DNA of 10,299 nucleotides from contig JAAAOD010000182.1 in assembly GCA_009908535.1 (NCBI GenBank), positions 1-10,299 of the forward strand, read 5' to 3'. The position numbers and the translations under genes were made by a program. Source of the stretch: Verrucomicrobiota bacterium (GTDB taxonomy: Bacteria; Verrucomicrobiota; Verrucomicrobiia; Opitutales; Oceanipulchritudinaceae). Every line of letters starts with the position of its first letter. The stretch's first letter is position 1. Below are positions 1 through 6,982 of the stretch, piece by piece. The notes below the pieces were generated by a model. It worked only from the letters and a program-made list of their open reading frames with translations, did no database searches and was not told where the DNA came from.

Positions 1-1
1 C

Positions 2-1615
2 GATATCATCTGCCCGATGTACACGTCGATCGAAGGTATCGAGGCATGGTTCCAGCGGGAGGACCGCGATCCACGACCGTTCATCCTGTGCGAGTACAGC
101 CACGCCATGGGCAACAGCAATGGCTCCCTCGCCGACTATGACCGCCTTTTCGATAAGTATTTCCATGCCGGCCTGCAGGGGGGCTTTATCTGGGAATGGA
201 TCGACCACGGACTGCGCTACCGGCGGCCTTCGGACGGCAAGGTCCTCACCGCCTACGGGGGCGATTTCGGGGATGAGCCCAACGACGCCAATTTCGTCTG
301 TGACGGTCTCCTCGGTCCCGACCGGGAGCTCCATCCGGCCTGCCATGAGCTGAAATATCTCGCCCGGCCCATGAAAGTGACGGCTTTTTCCGCCGAAACC
401 GGGCGCTTGCAGCTGCGCAACGTCCGCAGCTTCCGGGACAGTTCCGATCTTGTCCTCCGATATCGCATTGTCGACGAGGGTCAAACCCGAGTGGAAGGCA
501 CCCTGCCGCTACCCGCCGTTCCGGCCGGGGAGAACCGCGAGCTGGTGATACCGGACTATCAGCAACACCTTGCCACCCTGAAAGGCGCAAGCTTCCTTGA
601 ATGCACATTTGTCCTCGCTGATGCCTCGGAGGCGCTTCCGGCCGGCCATGAAGTTGGCACCGAACAACTCTGCCTGCGTGTCGCGGGGCTGTCCTGCGTG
701 ACTCTGCCGGCAAAGAGCGGCTCCCCGGTTGAGGGAACGGAAAGCGCCTCCGGAATCGCCCTCGCCGCCGCGGGGACCGTTTTCCGCTGGGACCGGGAAA
801 GCGGCCTCATCAAAGATATCCGGCTCGATGGGACCCCCCTGCTGCGATCGCCCCTCCGGCCCACCCTCTGGCGGGCCGCCACCGACAACGACGGCATCAA
901 GCTCTGGTCGGGGCAGGGCGAAAAGGCCCTCGCCCGCTGGCGGGAACTCGGCCTTCCGCAATTTGTCCTCTGCTGCCGCGGGATCCGCCTGCGGCGTCAC
1001 CGCGATGGGTCCGCCTCGGTGGGGACGCGTCTTGAGGGCAGCGGACGGGCGCGGTTCAACGACGCCCGGTTCGACCTGACCTGCCACGTGCAACCCGACG
1101 GTACATGGTCGCTCGAGGAAAAGATCCACCTTCATCCCGAGCTGACCGACCTTCCCCGCGTGGGGCTTGAACTGTGCCTCGATCCGTCATGGACCTCCCT
1201 TCGCTACTATGGGCGTGGTCCGTGGGAGAACTATACCGACCGCCGCGAAGGGACGCGCATTGGCTGGCATGAGCTGCCTCTGGAGGAAATCGAATTACCC
1301 TATGTCATGCCGCAGGAGTACGGTCACTTCACCGATGTCCGGGAGATGCGGCTGGCGGGGGAAGGGCGAGCCCTGCGCATCACCGCGGACGCCCTCTTCG
1401 AGGGCAACTTCCTTCCGCATTCAACGGAGCAGCTGTTCACAGCCTTGCACCGCGAGGAGCTCGAACGCGCACCGGGGGCCGTGCTCCACCTCGACATCGC
1501 CCACCGCGGTATCGGCACCGGTAGTTGCGGACCTGATACGCTCCCCTCCTACCGGCTGTCAGCAGGGAAGTGGCAGCGCCGCTTCCTTTTCCATCCCGTT
1601 CAGCCTTTCGCGTAG
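2..1615 (+). CDS. lacZ: Beta-galactosidase, glycoside hydrolase family 2, C-terminal part (5' end outside window)
   Basis: This gene is open from the left edge; about 537 residues are visible, roughly half of a normal LacZ of about 1,000 aa. It should hydrolyse terminal beta-galactosides such as lactose by a retaining mechanism. The segment ILCEYSHAMGNS matches the GH2 nucleophile region of E. coli LacZ (ILCEYAHAMGNS), with the nucleophile Glu codon at 92-94. It is followed by LQGGFIWEWIDHGL and YGGDFGDEPND, also LacZ hallmarks. The second half is the LacZ small-chain/domain 5 fold: LWRAATDNDG (near 870-900), YYGRGPWENYTDR (near 1205-1245), YVMPQEYGHF and AHRGIGTGSCGPDTLP near the end. Where E. 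coli has Trp999, this protein has Cys (codon 1526-1528), as I recall for some Arthrobacter-type enzymes. No signal peptide can be assessed. The stop (TAG, 1613-1615) lies inside the 3' end of the convergent hydrolase gene. Galactoside specificity within GH2 is likely but not proven. Confidence 0.95.
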   Translation, partial: DIICPMYTSIEGIEAWFQREDRDPRPFILCEYSHAMGNSNGSLADYDRLFDKYFHAGLQGGFIWEWIDHGLRYRRPSDGKVLTAYGGDFGDEPNDANFVCDGLLGPDRELHPACHELKYLARPMKVTAFSAETGRLQLRNVRSFRDSSDLVLRYRIVDEGQTRVEGTLPLPAVPAGENRELVIPDYQQHLATLKGASFLECTFVLADASEALPAGHEVGTEQLCLRVAGLSCVTLPAKSGSPVEGTESASGIALAAAGTVFRWDRESGLIKDIRLDGTPLLRSPLRPTLWRAATDNDGIKLWSGQGEKALARWRELGLPQFVLCCRGIRLRRHRDGSASVGTRLEGSGRARFNDARFDLTCHVQPDGTWSLEEKIHLHPELTDLPRVGLELCLDPSWTSLRYYGRGPWENYTDRREGTRIGWHELPLEEIELPYVMPQEYGHFTDVREMRLAGEGRALRITADALFEGNFLPHSTEQLFTALHREELERAPGAVLHLDIAHRGIGTGSCGPDTLPSYRLSAGKWQRRFLFHPVQPFA

Positions 1616-2436
1616 AAGGGGTTCCGGTCCTTTTCCACCGCCACGGTGGTCACCGGCCCGTGCCCGGGACAAAGAACCGTCTCCCCCGGAAGGCGCAGGA
1701 TTTCCCGCCGGTTGGCAGTGAGGGCGTTTTCGTAGGCCGCCGCCGGTACCCCTCCCTGGGAGCGGCAGAAAAGGGCGTCGCCGACGATCGCCACCGGCGT
1801 GGCGAGGCCGTGGAGGACATAGGTTGTCCCCCCGGCGGAATGGCCGGGAGTGCGCCGGCTCTGCACCCGGAGTTTTCCCGCTTCCCATTCCTTTCCGGAT
1901 CGGAAGGGAGTCGCCTGGGGCAGGTTCTCCTTTTCATGAAGCCAGACCTCCGCCTCCCCGGCATGGGCCAGCAGGGCGGGAACACCGGCGACATGATCTC
2001 CGTGGGCATGCGTGAGGAGGACATAGCGCAGCTGAAGATGGTTTTCCTTCAGGAAGGCGATCATCCCCGCGGCACTGGCCCCGCTGTCGAAGGCGACCGC
2101 CTCCCGGGTTTCCTCGTCCCAGGCAAGGTACGCGTTCACGGTCATCTCAGGGTACCCGGAAACTGGATACGGCGTGACAAACCGTTTTACCCCGGACGGC
2201 ACCTCCGCGGGGTCGACCTCCGGTTCCTCCGTCAGCCTTTTCATTGCCCCCGGGTGGAGCCCGAGGCGCGGAGCGAGGCGATCGATGCCCTCGCCGTCAC
2301 TCTCTCCCCCCAGCACAGCCTTCACGCGCCCGAGCGGCAACCCGCTGGCCTGCGCCAGCCCATCCGGTGTCTGTCCAAGCCCGCGGAGGGCCTTGCCCCA
2401 GACATCTTCCGCAAAATCTTCCAGTTTTTCCCTCAT
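1600..2436 (-). CDS. Metallo-beta-lactamase-fold hydrolase with N-terminal helix-turn-helix-like domain
   Basis: This 278-aa protein has two parts. Residues about 85-278 form an MBL-fold metallohydrolase of the glyoxalase II-like/persulfide dioxygenase-like type. The metal ligands are visible: THAHGDH (H143, H145, D147, H148), PGHS (H199), VGDALF (D220) and CPGHGP (H259). Known members hydrolyse glutathione or other thioesters or oxidise persulfides; the substrate here cannot be read from sequence. Residues about 12-68 (TPDGLAQASGLPLGRVKAVL and flanks) resemble an XRE/Cro-type helix-turn-helix, which is unusual on a glyoxalase II-like enzyme. It may bind DNA or serve as a structural cap. There is no signal peptide, so it is probably cytoplasmic. 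The ATG start is the first in frame and has no SD. The stop overlaps the last 16 bp of the convergent lacZ. It is a single gene, divergent from the 258-aa unknown gene. Confidence 0.88.
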   Translation of the reverse strand: MREKLEDFAEDVWGKALRGLGQTPDGLAQASGLPLGRVKAVLGGESDGEGIDRLAPRLGLHPGAMKRLTEEPEVDPAEVPSGVKRFVTPYPVSGYPEMTVNAYLAWDEETREAVAFDSGASAAGMIAFLKENHLQLRYVLLTHAHGDHVAGVPALLAHAGEAEVWLHEKENLPQATPFRSGKEWEAGKLRVQSRRTPGHSAGGTTYVLHGLATPVAIVGDALFCRSQGGVPAAAYENALTANRREILRLPGETVLCPGHGPVTTVAVEKDRNPFYAKG

Positions 2437-2442
2437 GCAATA

Positions 2443-2471
2443 AAACTATCGTCCCGGTCCGCTTTTCGCAA
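2443..2471 (-). promoter_or_regulatory. Possible promoter of the MBL-fold hydrolase gene
   Basis: On the minus strand, a -35-like TTGCGA (2466-2471) is followed by a 17-nt spacer and a -10-like TAGTTT (2443-2448). The -10 matches the consensus at only three of six positions. It ends 6 nt before the ATG, so transcription would begin at or next to the start codon. I rate it weak on its own; it gains some weight from the same geometry at the monooxygenase gene. Confidence 0.25.
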
Positions 2472-2559
2472 GAGAGTCTCTCATAGGATTTCCATTCCCC
2501 AATGAAATTTCTTGCACAAGTCTGCCTGACTTATTGGGATCGCCGCGCACGAAACGCCC

Positions 2560-3336
2560 ATGAAAATCCACTATTACCTCTCGCTCATCCCCGAATCCCT
2601 CGTCGCCAGCATGCTCCCTCCCGAGGAATTCGGCAACTACTACGCTCTTGGCTCGCACAAGCGTTCGCGCGGCCAGGCCATTTTTTTCGAAATTGACCCG
2701 GACAAGGCCGGGGAGGCCCTCAACCGCGCCGAGGCCGAGAAGCGGTGTGTTCCCCACGAGGACGGCAGCCCGCGGAAGTCCTCATACCTCAAGATCTACC
2801 GCGTCCTCGAGAGCCTCCCTACCGATTGCCTTCTCAAACTCTACCTCACCACGGACGACGGGAGGACGCTGGCCCTCGATCCGACGGAATGTTCCGAGGA
2901 AGAGGATCGCCCCCTCCACCTCTACCAGGAAATCTGCCCCGTCACCCCGCGCGTGGTCAGCAAGCTGGACCCGAAAGCCTTCTGCCACCGGCTGACCTCC
3001 GGGGAAAGTCCCATTTACGTGCCGCGGATCGTCTTTGCGGAAATGAAGCTTGAAGAACTCGCGACGGATCCCGAGGCGCGCGAGGTTGACAATCTTCCCT
3101 ATCTCAACCTCGACCACCTGCGCGACTGCCTGCGGGAACTCCGCCACACCTACTCGAAGCCGACGAAGACGGTCATCCGCCAGATGAAACAGGACGTCCT
3201 CTTCCGCACCATCCGCGGCGGCTTTTATCTCGGTGACAAAGACCACTGCCTTTATTATCCCCTGCCGTCGAAGGAAGAGCTGGAAACGACCCACTACGCC
3301 TGGTGGCGTTCGGCCCTTTCCGGCTATGGTGCCTGA
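2560..3336 (+). CDS. Conserved-looking protein of unknown function
   Basis: I do not recognise this 258-aa protein. It begins MKIHYYLSLIPESLVASMLP and reads as a soluble cytoplasmic protein: no signal peptide, no membrane segment, many charged residues, and a mixed alpha/beta pattern. Visible landmarks are YYALGSHKRSRGQAIFFEID (about residues 27-46), a strand-rich LKLYLTTDDGRTLALDP (about 92-108), YVPRIVFAEMKLEEL (about 149-163), LPYLNLDHLRDCLRELR (about 175-191), and an aromatic-rich C-terminus with a Trp-Trp pair. Four Cys residues are scattered without a metal-binding spacing. Codon use resembles its neighbours, so it is probably native and a genuine gene. The ATG has no SD. The gene ends 44 bp before hppA on the same strand and may be co-transcribed with it, but no functional link is known to me. 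The 123-bp gap upstream (2437-2559) is the shared divergent promoter region; I see no strong plus-strand promoter in it. Confidence 0.8.
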   Translation: MKIHYYLSLIPESLVASMLPPEEFGNYYALGSHKRSRGQAIFFEIDPDKAGEALNRAEAEKRCVPHEDGSPRKSSYLKIYRVLESLPTDCLLKLYLTTDDGRTLALDPTECSEEEDRPLHLYQEICPVTPRVVSKLDPKAFCHRLTSGESPIYVPRIVFAEMKLEELATDPEAREVDNLPYLNLDHLRDCLRELRHTYSKPTKTVIRQMKQDVLFRTIRGGFYLGDKDHCLYYPLPSKEELETTHYAWWRSALSGYGA

Positions 3337-3380
3337 ATGAAACCTCCACTCCCGCTGCGAACCTTCCTCCCGTATCTGCT

Positions 3381-5603
3381 ATGAACAGTCCTCTCTTCTG
3401 GATCACCCCCGTCGCCTCACTCACCGCCCTGTTATTCGCATGGATCTTTTTCCGCCAGATGATGCGCAGCGGAGAGGGTACCGAGACCATGCGCACCATC
3501 GCGCAGCACGTGCGCACCGGTGCGATGGCGTATCTACGGCAGCAATACAAGATTGTCGCCATTTTCTTCGCCCTCATCTTTCTCGTCCTCGCCTTTCTAG
3601 CCTACGGGCTTCAATTGCAGAACAGCTGGGTGCCCGTCGCCTTTATCACCAGCGGCTTCTTCAGCGGTCTGGCTGGCTTTTTCGGCATGAAAACCGCCAC
3701 CTTTGCCTCCGCCCGCGTCGCGGAGGCCGCCCGAGGTTCCCTCGATGCCGGTCTCAAACTCGCCTTCCGCAGCGGGGCGGTCATGGGCCTGGTTGTGGTC
3801 GGCCTCGCCCTCCTTGATATCTCCGTCTGGTTCCTTGTTCTCAATCACTGGATCAATCCGGGAAATCCGCAGGAAAAGCTGACCATCATCACCACGACCA
3901 TGCTGACCTTTGGTATGGGAGCCTCGCTGCAGGCACTCTTTGCCCGCGTCGGCGGCGGCATCTTTACCAAGGCGGCCGATGTCGGGGCAGACCTTGTCGG
4001 TAAAGTGGAAGCCAGCATACCTGAGGACGATCCCCGCAACGCGGCTACCATCGCCGATAATGTAGGGGACAACGTCGGCGACGTCGCCGGTATGGGCGCC
4101 GACCTCTACGAATCCTATTACGTCTCCATCCTGGCCGCCGCTGCGCTCGGCGCCGCCGCCCACGTCACCAGCGATCCGGATATCCAGTTCAAAGCGGTAA
4201 TCGCCCCGATGGTCATCGCCGCGCTCGGCACCCTCTTTTCCATCCTCGGCGCCTTCGTGGTCCGCACCAGGCCGGGCGCGGGACAAGGAGAGTTAATGAA
4301 ATCGCTCGGCCGCGCCGTTAACCTCAGCTCCCTCCTCATCGTCATCTCGGCCTTTCTCCTTCTCTTCTGGCTCGATATTCCCAACTACCTGGGCATCTGG
4401 GGTTCCATTGTCACTGGTCTGCTCACCGGTACTGTCATCGGTAAATCCACCGAGTACTACACCAGCCACGAGTTCAAGCCCACCCGCGGCATCTCCGCCT
4501 CAGGAAAAACCGGTCCCGCCACCGTGATCATTGCCGGCATGGGGGTTGGCTTTCATTCGGTGGTTATCCCCGTCCTGGCCATTGCCATCGGTACCACCTT
4601 CGCTTATTGCTTCGCCGCCGGTAATTGGAATTTCGATACCGCGACCATCAGCGACGGCCTCTACGGCATTGGCATTGCCGCTGTCGGCATGCTCTCCACC
4701 CTCGGCCTGACCCTCGCCACCGATGCCTACGGACCCATCGCCGACAACGCCGGCGGCAACGCTGAAATGAGCGATCTTGGACCCGATGTTCGCGCACGTA
4801 CGGACGCCCTCGACGCCGTCGGCAATACCACCGCCGCCACCGGAAAAGGCTTTGCCATCGGTTCGGCGGCTCTCACCGCCCTCGCCCTCCTCGCTTCCTA
4901 CATCGCCCAGCTGAAGATCGGGCTGATCAGCTTTCTTGAAAAGAGCGGCTCCTACGTCTTCCCCAACGGAGCCTCCATCGACAATATCGAGGCCGCCCGC
5001 GAAATCAGCCTCATCCGGTTCATGGAATACTATCAGGTAACCCTGATCAACCCCAAGGTGCTGATCGGGATCCTCATCGGTTCCATGATGGCCTTCTTCT
5101 TCTGCGGCCTGACCATGAACGCGGTCGGGCGGGCGGCCCAGAAAATGGTCGAGGAGGTTCGCCGCCAATTCCGCGAAATCGAGGGAATCCTCACCGGCAA
5201 AGCCGAGCCGGATTACGCCCGCTGCGTGGAAATCTCCACCAAAGGGGCCCAGCGCGAAATGATGCTCCCCTCCATGGCCGCGGTTATCGTTCCCGTCATT
5301 GTCGGCTTGATTTTCGGCGTTCCCGGTATTTTCGGGCTCCTTGTCGGCGCCCTTTCGAGCGGCTTCGTCCTCGCCATTTTCATGGCTAATTCCGGGGGCG
5401 CGTGGGACAACGCGAAAAAGTACGTCGAGGAAGGTCACTTCGGCGGCAAGGGCGGGGACACCCACAAAGCCACCGTGATTGGGGACACCGTGGGCGATCC
5501 CTTCAAGGACACCTCCGGCCCCTCCCTGAACATCCTCATCAAGTTGATGAGCATGGTGTCCATCGTGACCGCCGGCGTCACGGTGGCATTCCACATTTTC
5601 TAA
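3381..5603 (+). CDS. hppA: Membrane-bound ion-translocating pyrophosphatase, K+-dependent, probable Na+-pumping type
   Basis: This 740-aa integral membrane enzyme hydrolyses cytoplasmic pyrophosphate and pumps Na+ and/or H+ out across the membrane. Family motifs are intact: DVGADLVGKVE (residues 200-210), EDDPRN, DNVGDNVGD (226-234), ISASGKTGPATV, and the C-terminal GDTVGDPFKDTSGPS (about 701-715), which bind PPi and Mg2+. Many hydrophobic helices agree with the usual 16 membrane spans. GNTTAATGKG has Ala485 and Gly488 where K+-independent enzymes carry Lys and Thr, so it should be K+-dependent. Glu244 in ADLYES sits at the position of the gate Glu in Thermotoga Na+-PPase, not one turn later as in plant H+-PPases. 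Together these favour an Na+-PPase or dual Na+,H+-PPase; sequence alone cannot separate the two. I chose ATG 3381 because the first membrane helix begins there; an in-frame ATG at 3303 would overlap the previous gene. No SD. Its TAA shares two bases with the stop of the convergent monooxygenase gene. Confidence 0.97.
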   Translation: MNSPLFWITPVASLTALLFAWIFFRQMMRSGEGTETMRTIAQHVRTGAMAYLRQQYKIVAIFFALIFLVLAFLAYGLQLQNSWVPVAFITSGFFSGLAGFFGMKTATFASARVAEAARGSLDAGLKLAFRSGAVMGLVVVGLALLDISVWFLVLNHWINPGNPQEKLTIITTTMLTFGMGASLQALFARVGGGIFTKAADVGADLVGKVEASIPEDDPRNAATIADNVGDNVGDVAGMGADLYESYYVSILAAAALGAAAHVTSDPDIQFKAVIAPMVIAALGTLFSILGAFVVRTRPGAGQGELMKSLGRAVNLSSLLIVISAFLLLFWLDIPNYLGIWGSIVTGLLTGTVIGKSTEYYTSHEFKPTRGISASGKTGPATVIIAGMGVGFHSVVIPVLAIAIGTTFAYCFAAGNWNFDTATISDGLYGIGIAAVGMLSTLGLTLATDAYGPIADNAGGNAEMSDLGPDVRARTDALDAVGNTTAATGKGFAIGSAALTALALLASYIAQLKIGLISFLEKSGSYVFPNGASIDNIEAAREISLIRFMEYYQVTLINPKVLIGILIGSMMAFFFCGLTMNAVGRAAQKMVEEVRRQFREIEGILTGKAEPDYARCVEISTKGAQREMMLPSMAAVIVPVIVGLIFGVPGIFGLLVGALSSGFVLAIFMANSGGAWDNAKKYVEEGHFGGKGGDTHKATVIGDTVGDPFKDTSGPSLNILIKLMSMVSIVTAGVTVAFHIF

Positions 5604-6856
5604 CCCCGGTCCAGATCGAGGTCGAGGGCCTCCGCAAATCCCTGCAGGTTGTCAAGGGAGGCCGGCAGGCACCCGAGGAGCTGGTCGAGGTTGTTCCTGA
5701 TCAGGGGGATCGTATGCTCCCTTTCGACAAAGGCGACATCCATGCCCAGCAGGGAACGCCATTCCCGCTGGCGATCCATATTGTAGGCCTCGAGGATCTT
5801 TTCCCCCTTGCCGCCCTTGCGGACGCCGGCGATGGCGTCGGCAAGGTTGCCCCCCTCGCGGATGCCGATGTTCATACTCTGCATGCCGACCGGCGGGGCA
5901 AGGTGGGCGGCATCCCCGGCCAGCCAGACGCGCGCACTGCCGAATCCTTCGGCGAGGCGCTTTTCAAAACGCACGATCATCCGCCAGCGAAATTCACCGA
6001 TGCTGCCGGAGAACCAGGACGCACGTTCCTTCAGCATGTCGTGGAGCACCTCCTCGTCGAGAAGGCTGTAGCCGTGGGCGCCCACCTGCATCATGAGCCG
6101 GTCCTTGTCGCGGGTGAACTGGGCCGCAGCCGCCTCGTCGACTTCGAATCCCCAACGGCAGTAGCCGCCGGGCAGGGGCCAGAGGACGCTGGTCGTATTC
6201 TCATGAAAGACCACATGCACTGCTTCGCCGAGATCGGCATCGGTTTTGAATTCGAAAACGGCAAAGCTCTGGGTCGGGCCGACTTTGGGAAAGCCCAGCC
6301 CGAGTTTGCGGCGCGTGAGGGAAAAGTGCCCATCGGTCCCGACAAGGTAATCGGCATGATCCTCGTACTCGCGTTCGACCTGCACCTCCATGCGGGCCAT
6401 GGCATAGCCGCTCATCGCCTCGACCAGTGTCTCGACCCGCAGCTCCACCCCGTTGGCATGGGGTTTCAGATCGGTCAGACGGTGGTTCCAGTGCACCGGG
6501 ACCTGCCGTTCCTCGAGCAGGTCGTTCAGGGCCTCCTCCAGATGGTCCTGGCCGAGGACGAGCAACTCGCCTTCGAATCCGGGAATATCCTCGAGCCCGA
6601 GACGCTTGTGTCGGCGTTCATGGTCATAAAAATCAACGTACCGCACAGGATGGCCTTTCTCCCGCAGGCCTTTGTCTTTACCCCACTTTTTCAGAAGCCG
6701 AACCGTGTGGGGATGGAGAGCGAGAGCATAGCTGTGCGTACCCGTGCGGTCATCCCGGTCGATGACCTCGACCTTGAGGCCCTGGTCATGGAGGCAAATG
6801 GCGGTGGAGAGACCGACGGGTCCAGCACCTGCCACCAGAATTTTTCCTTCCTTCAT
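5600..6856 (-). CDS. FAD-dependent monooxygenase, p-hydroxybenzoate hydroxylase/UbiH-like family
   Basis: This 418-aa flavoprotein is a class A (single-component) monooxygenase-like enzyme, PF01494 type. The N-terminal Rossmann motif GAGPVG (residues 10-15) is followed by an acidic residue at the end of the second strand (VEVID, about 29-33). The NAD(P)H/FAD motif YLVGTDGHFSLTRR (about 170-183) is the DG motif, and VWLAGDAAHLAPPVGMQSMN (310-329) is the GD motif binding the FAD ribityl chain. All three are in the right order and the length is typical, so it is probably active. Relatives hydroxylate phenols, quinone precursors, polyketides or antibiotics; the substrate here is not predictable. 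There is no dioxygenase, regulator or biosynthetic gene beside it, so no pathway can be assigned. ATG 6856 is the natural start, one residue stretch before the Rossmann strand. It has no SD but a good promoter-like element just upstream. Its TAG overlaps the hppA stop. Confidence 0.92.
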   Translation of the reverse strand: MKEGKILVAGAGPVGLSTAICLHDQGLKVEVIDRDDRTGTHSYALALHPHTVRLLKKWGKDKGLREKGHPVRYVDFYDHERRHKRLGLEDIPGFEGELLVLGQDHLEEALNDLLEERQVPVHWNHRLTDLKPHANGVELRVETLVEAMSGYAMARMEVQVEREYEDHADYLVGTDGHFSLTRRKLGLGFPKVGPTQSFAVFEFKTDADLGEAVHVVFHENTTSVLWPLPGGYCRWGFEVDEAAAAQFTRDKDRLMMQVGAHGYSLLDEEVLHDMLKERASWFSGSIGEFRWRMIVRFEKRLAEGFGSARVWLAGDAAHLAPPVGMQSMNIGIREGGNLADAIAGVRKGGKGEKILEAYNMDRQREWRSLLGMDVAFVEREHTIPLIRNNLDQLLGCLPASLDNLQGFAEALDLDLDRG

Positions 6857-6864
6857 AAGGGGAG

Positions 6865-6893
6865 AGTCTAGGGCGGGGACAGCAAATGGTCAA
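6865..6893 (-). promoter_or_regulatory. Probable promoter of the monooxygenase gene, leaderless geometry
   Basis: On the minus strand, TTGACC (6888-6893, five of six matches to the -35 consensus) is separated by exactly 17 nt from TAGACT (6865-6870, four of six matches to the -10 consensus). The -10 box ends only 8 nt before the ATG at 6856, so the transcript would start at or within a base or two of the start codon. That explains why no SD is present. This is the best sigma70-like promoter in the window. Confidence 0.45.
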
Positions 6894-6960
6894 AGAAAAT
6901 GCCGCCGGTTCAATTCCCAATCGTGTCCTCGACAACTACTTGCCTTTGCGCGGAATTGGT

Positions 6961-6978
6961 TTGTCTGTTACCAGACAA
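6961..6978. promoter_or_regulatory. Perfect inverted repeat in front of the deaminase gene, possible operator or 5' hairpin
   Basis: TTGTCTG (6961-6967), a 4-nt centre TTAC, then CAGACAA (6972-6978): a perfect 7-bp hyphenated palindrome ending 4 nt before the deaminase ATG. It overlaps a weak extended -10 element (TG at 6966-6967, TACCAG at 6969-6974) with a TTGCGC -35-like hexamer at 6946-6951. It could be the binding site of a dimeric repressor covering that promoter, or a small hairpin at the translation start. The rest of the 126-bp divergent region (6857-6982) shows only the monooxygenase promoter. Confidence 0.45.
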
Positions 6979-6982
6979 CAAC

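Noticed and set aside
1570..2505. Long plus-strand reading frame (311 codons) opposite the MBL hydrolase gene
   Set aside because: It is antisense to a gene with complete catalytic motifs, its translation is low-complexity Gly/Arg/Pro-rich with no family resemblance, and GC-rich codon bias explains the lack of stops.
2518..2532. AAGTC-TGCCT-GACTT inverted repeat upstream of the 258-aa gene
   Set aside because: Only a 5-bp stem with no T-tract and no clear promoter overlap; a repeat this short is expected by chance.
4500..5594. Minus-strand 364-codon reading frame within hppA
   Set aside because: Its composition is dominated by Gly, Asp and His, as expected from the reverse complement of membrane-helix codons; hppA is unambiguous here.
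5402..6871. Very long plus-strand reading frame (489 codons) spanning the end of hppA and opposite the monooxygenase
   Set aside because: It is antisense to the monooxygenase with its FAD motifs and overlaps hppA out of frame; it has no recognisable domains.
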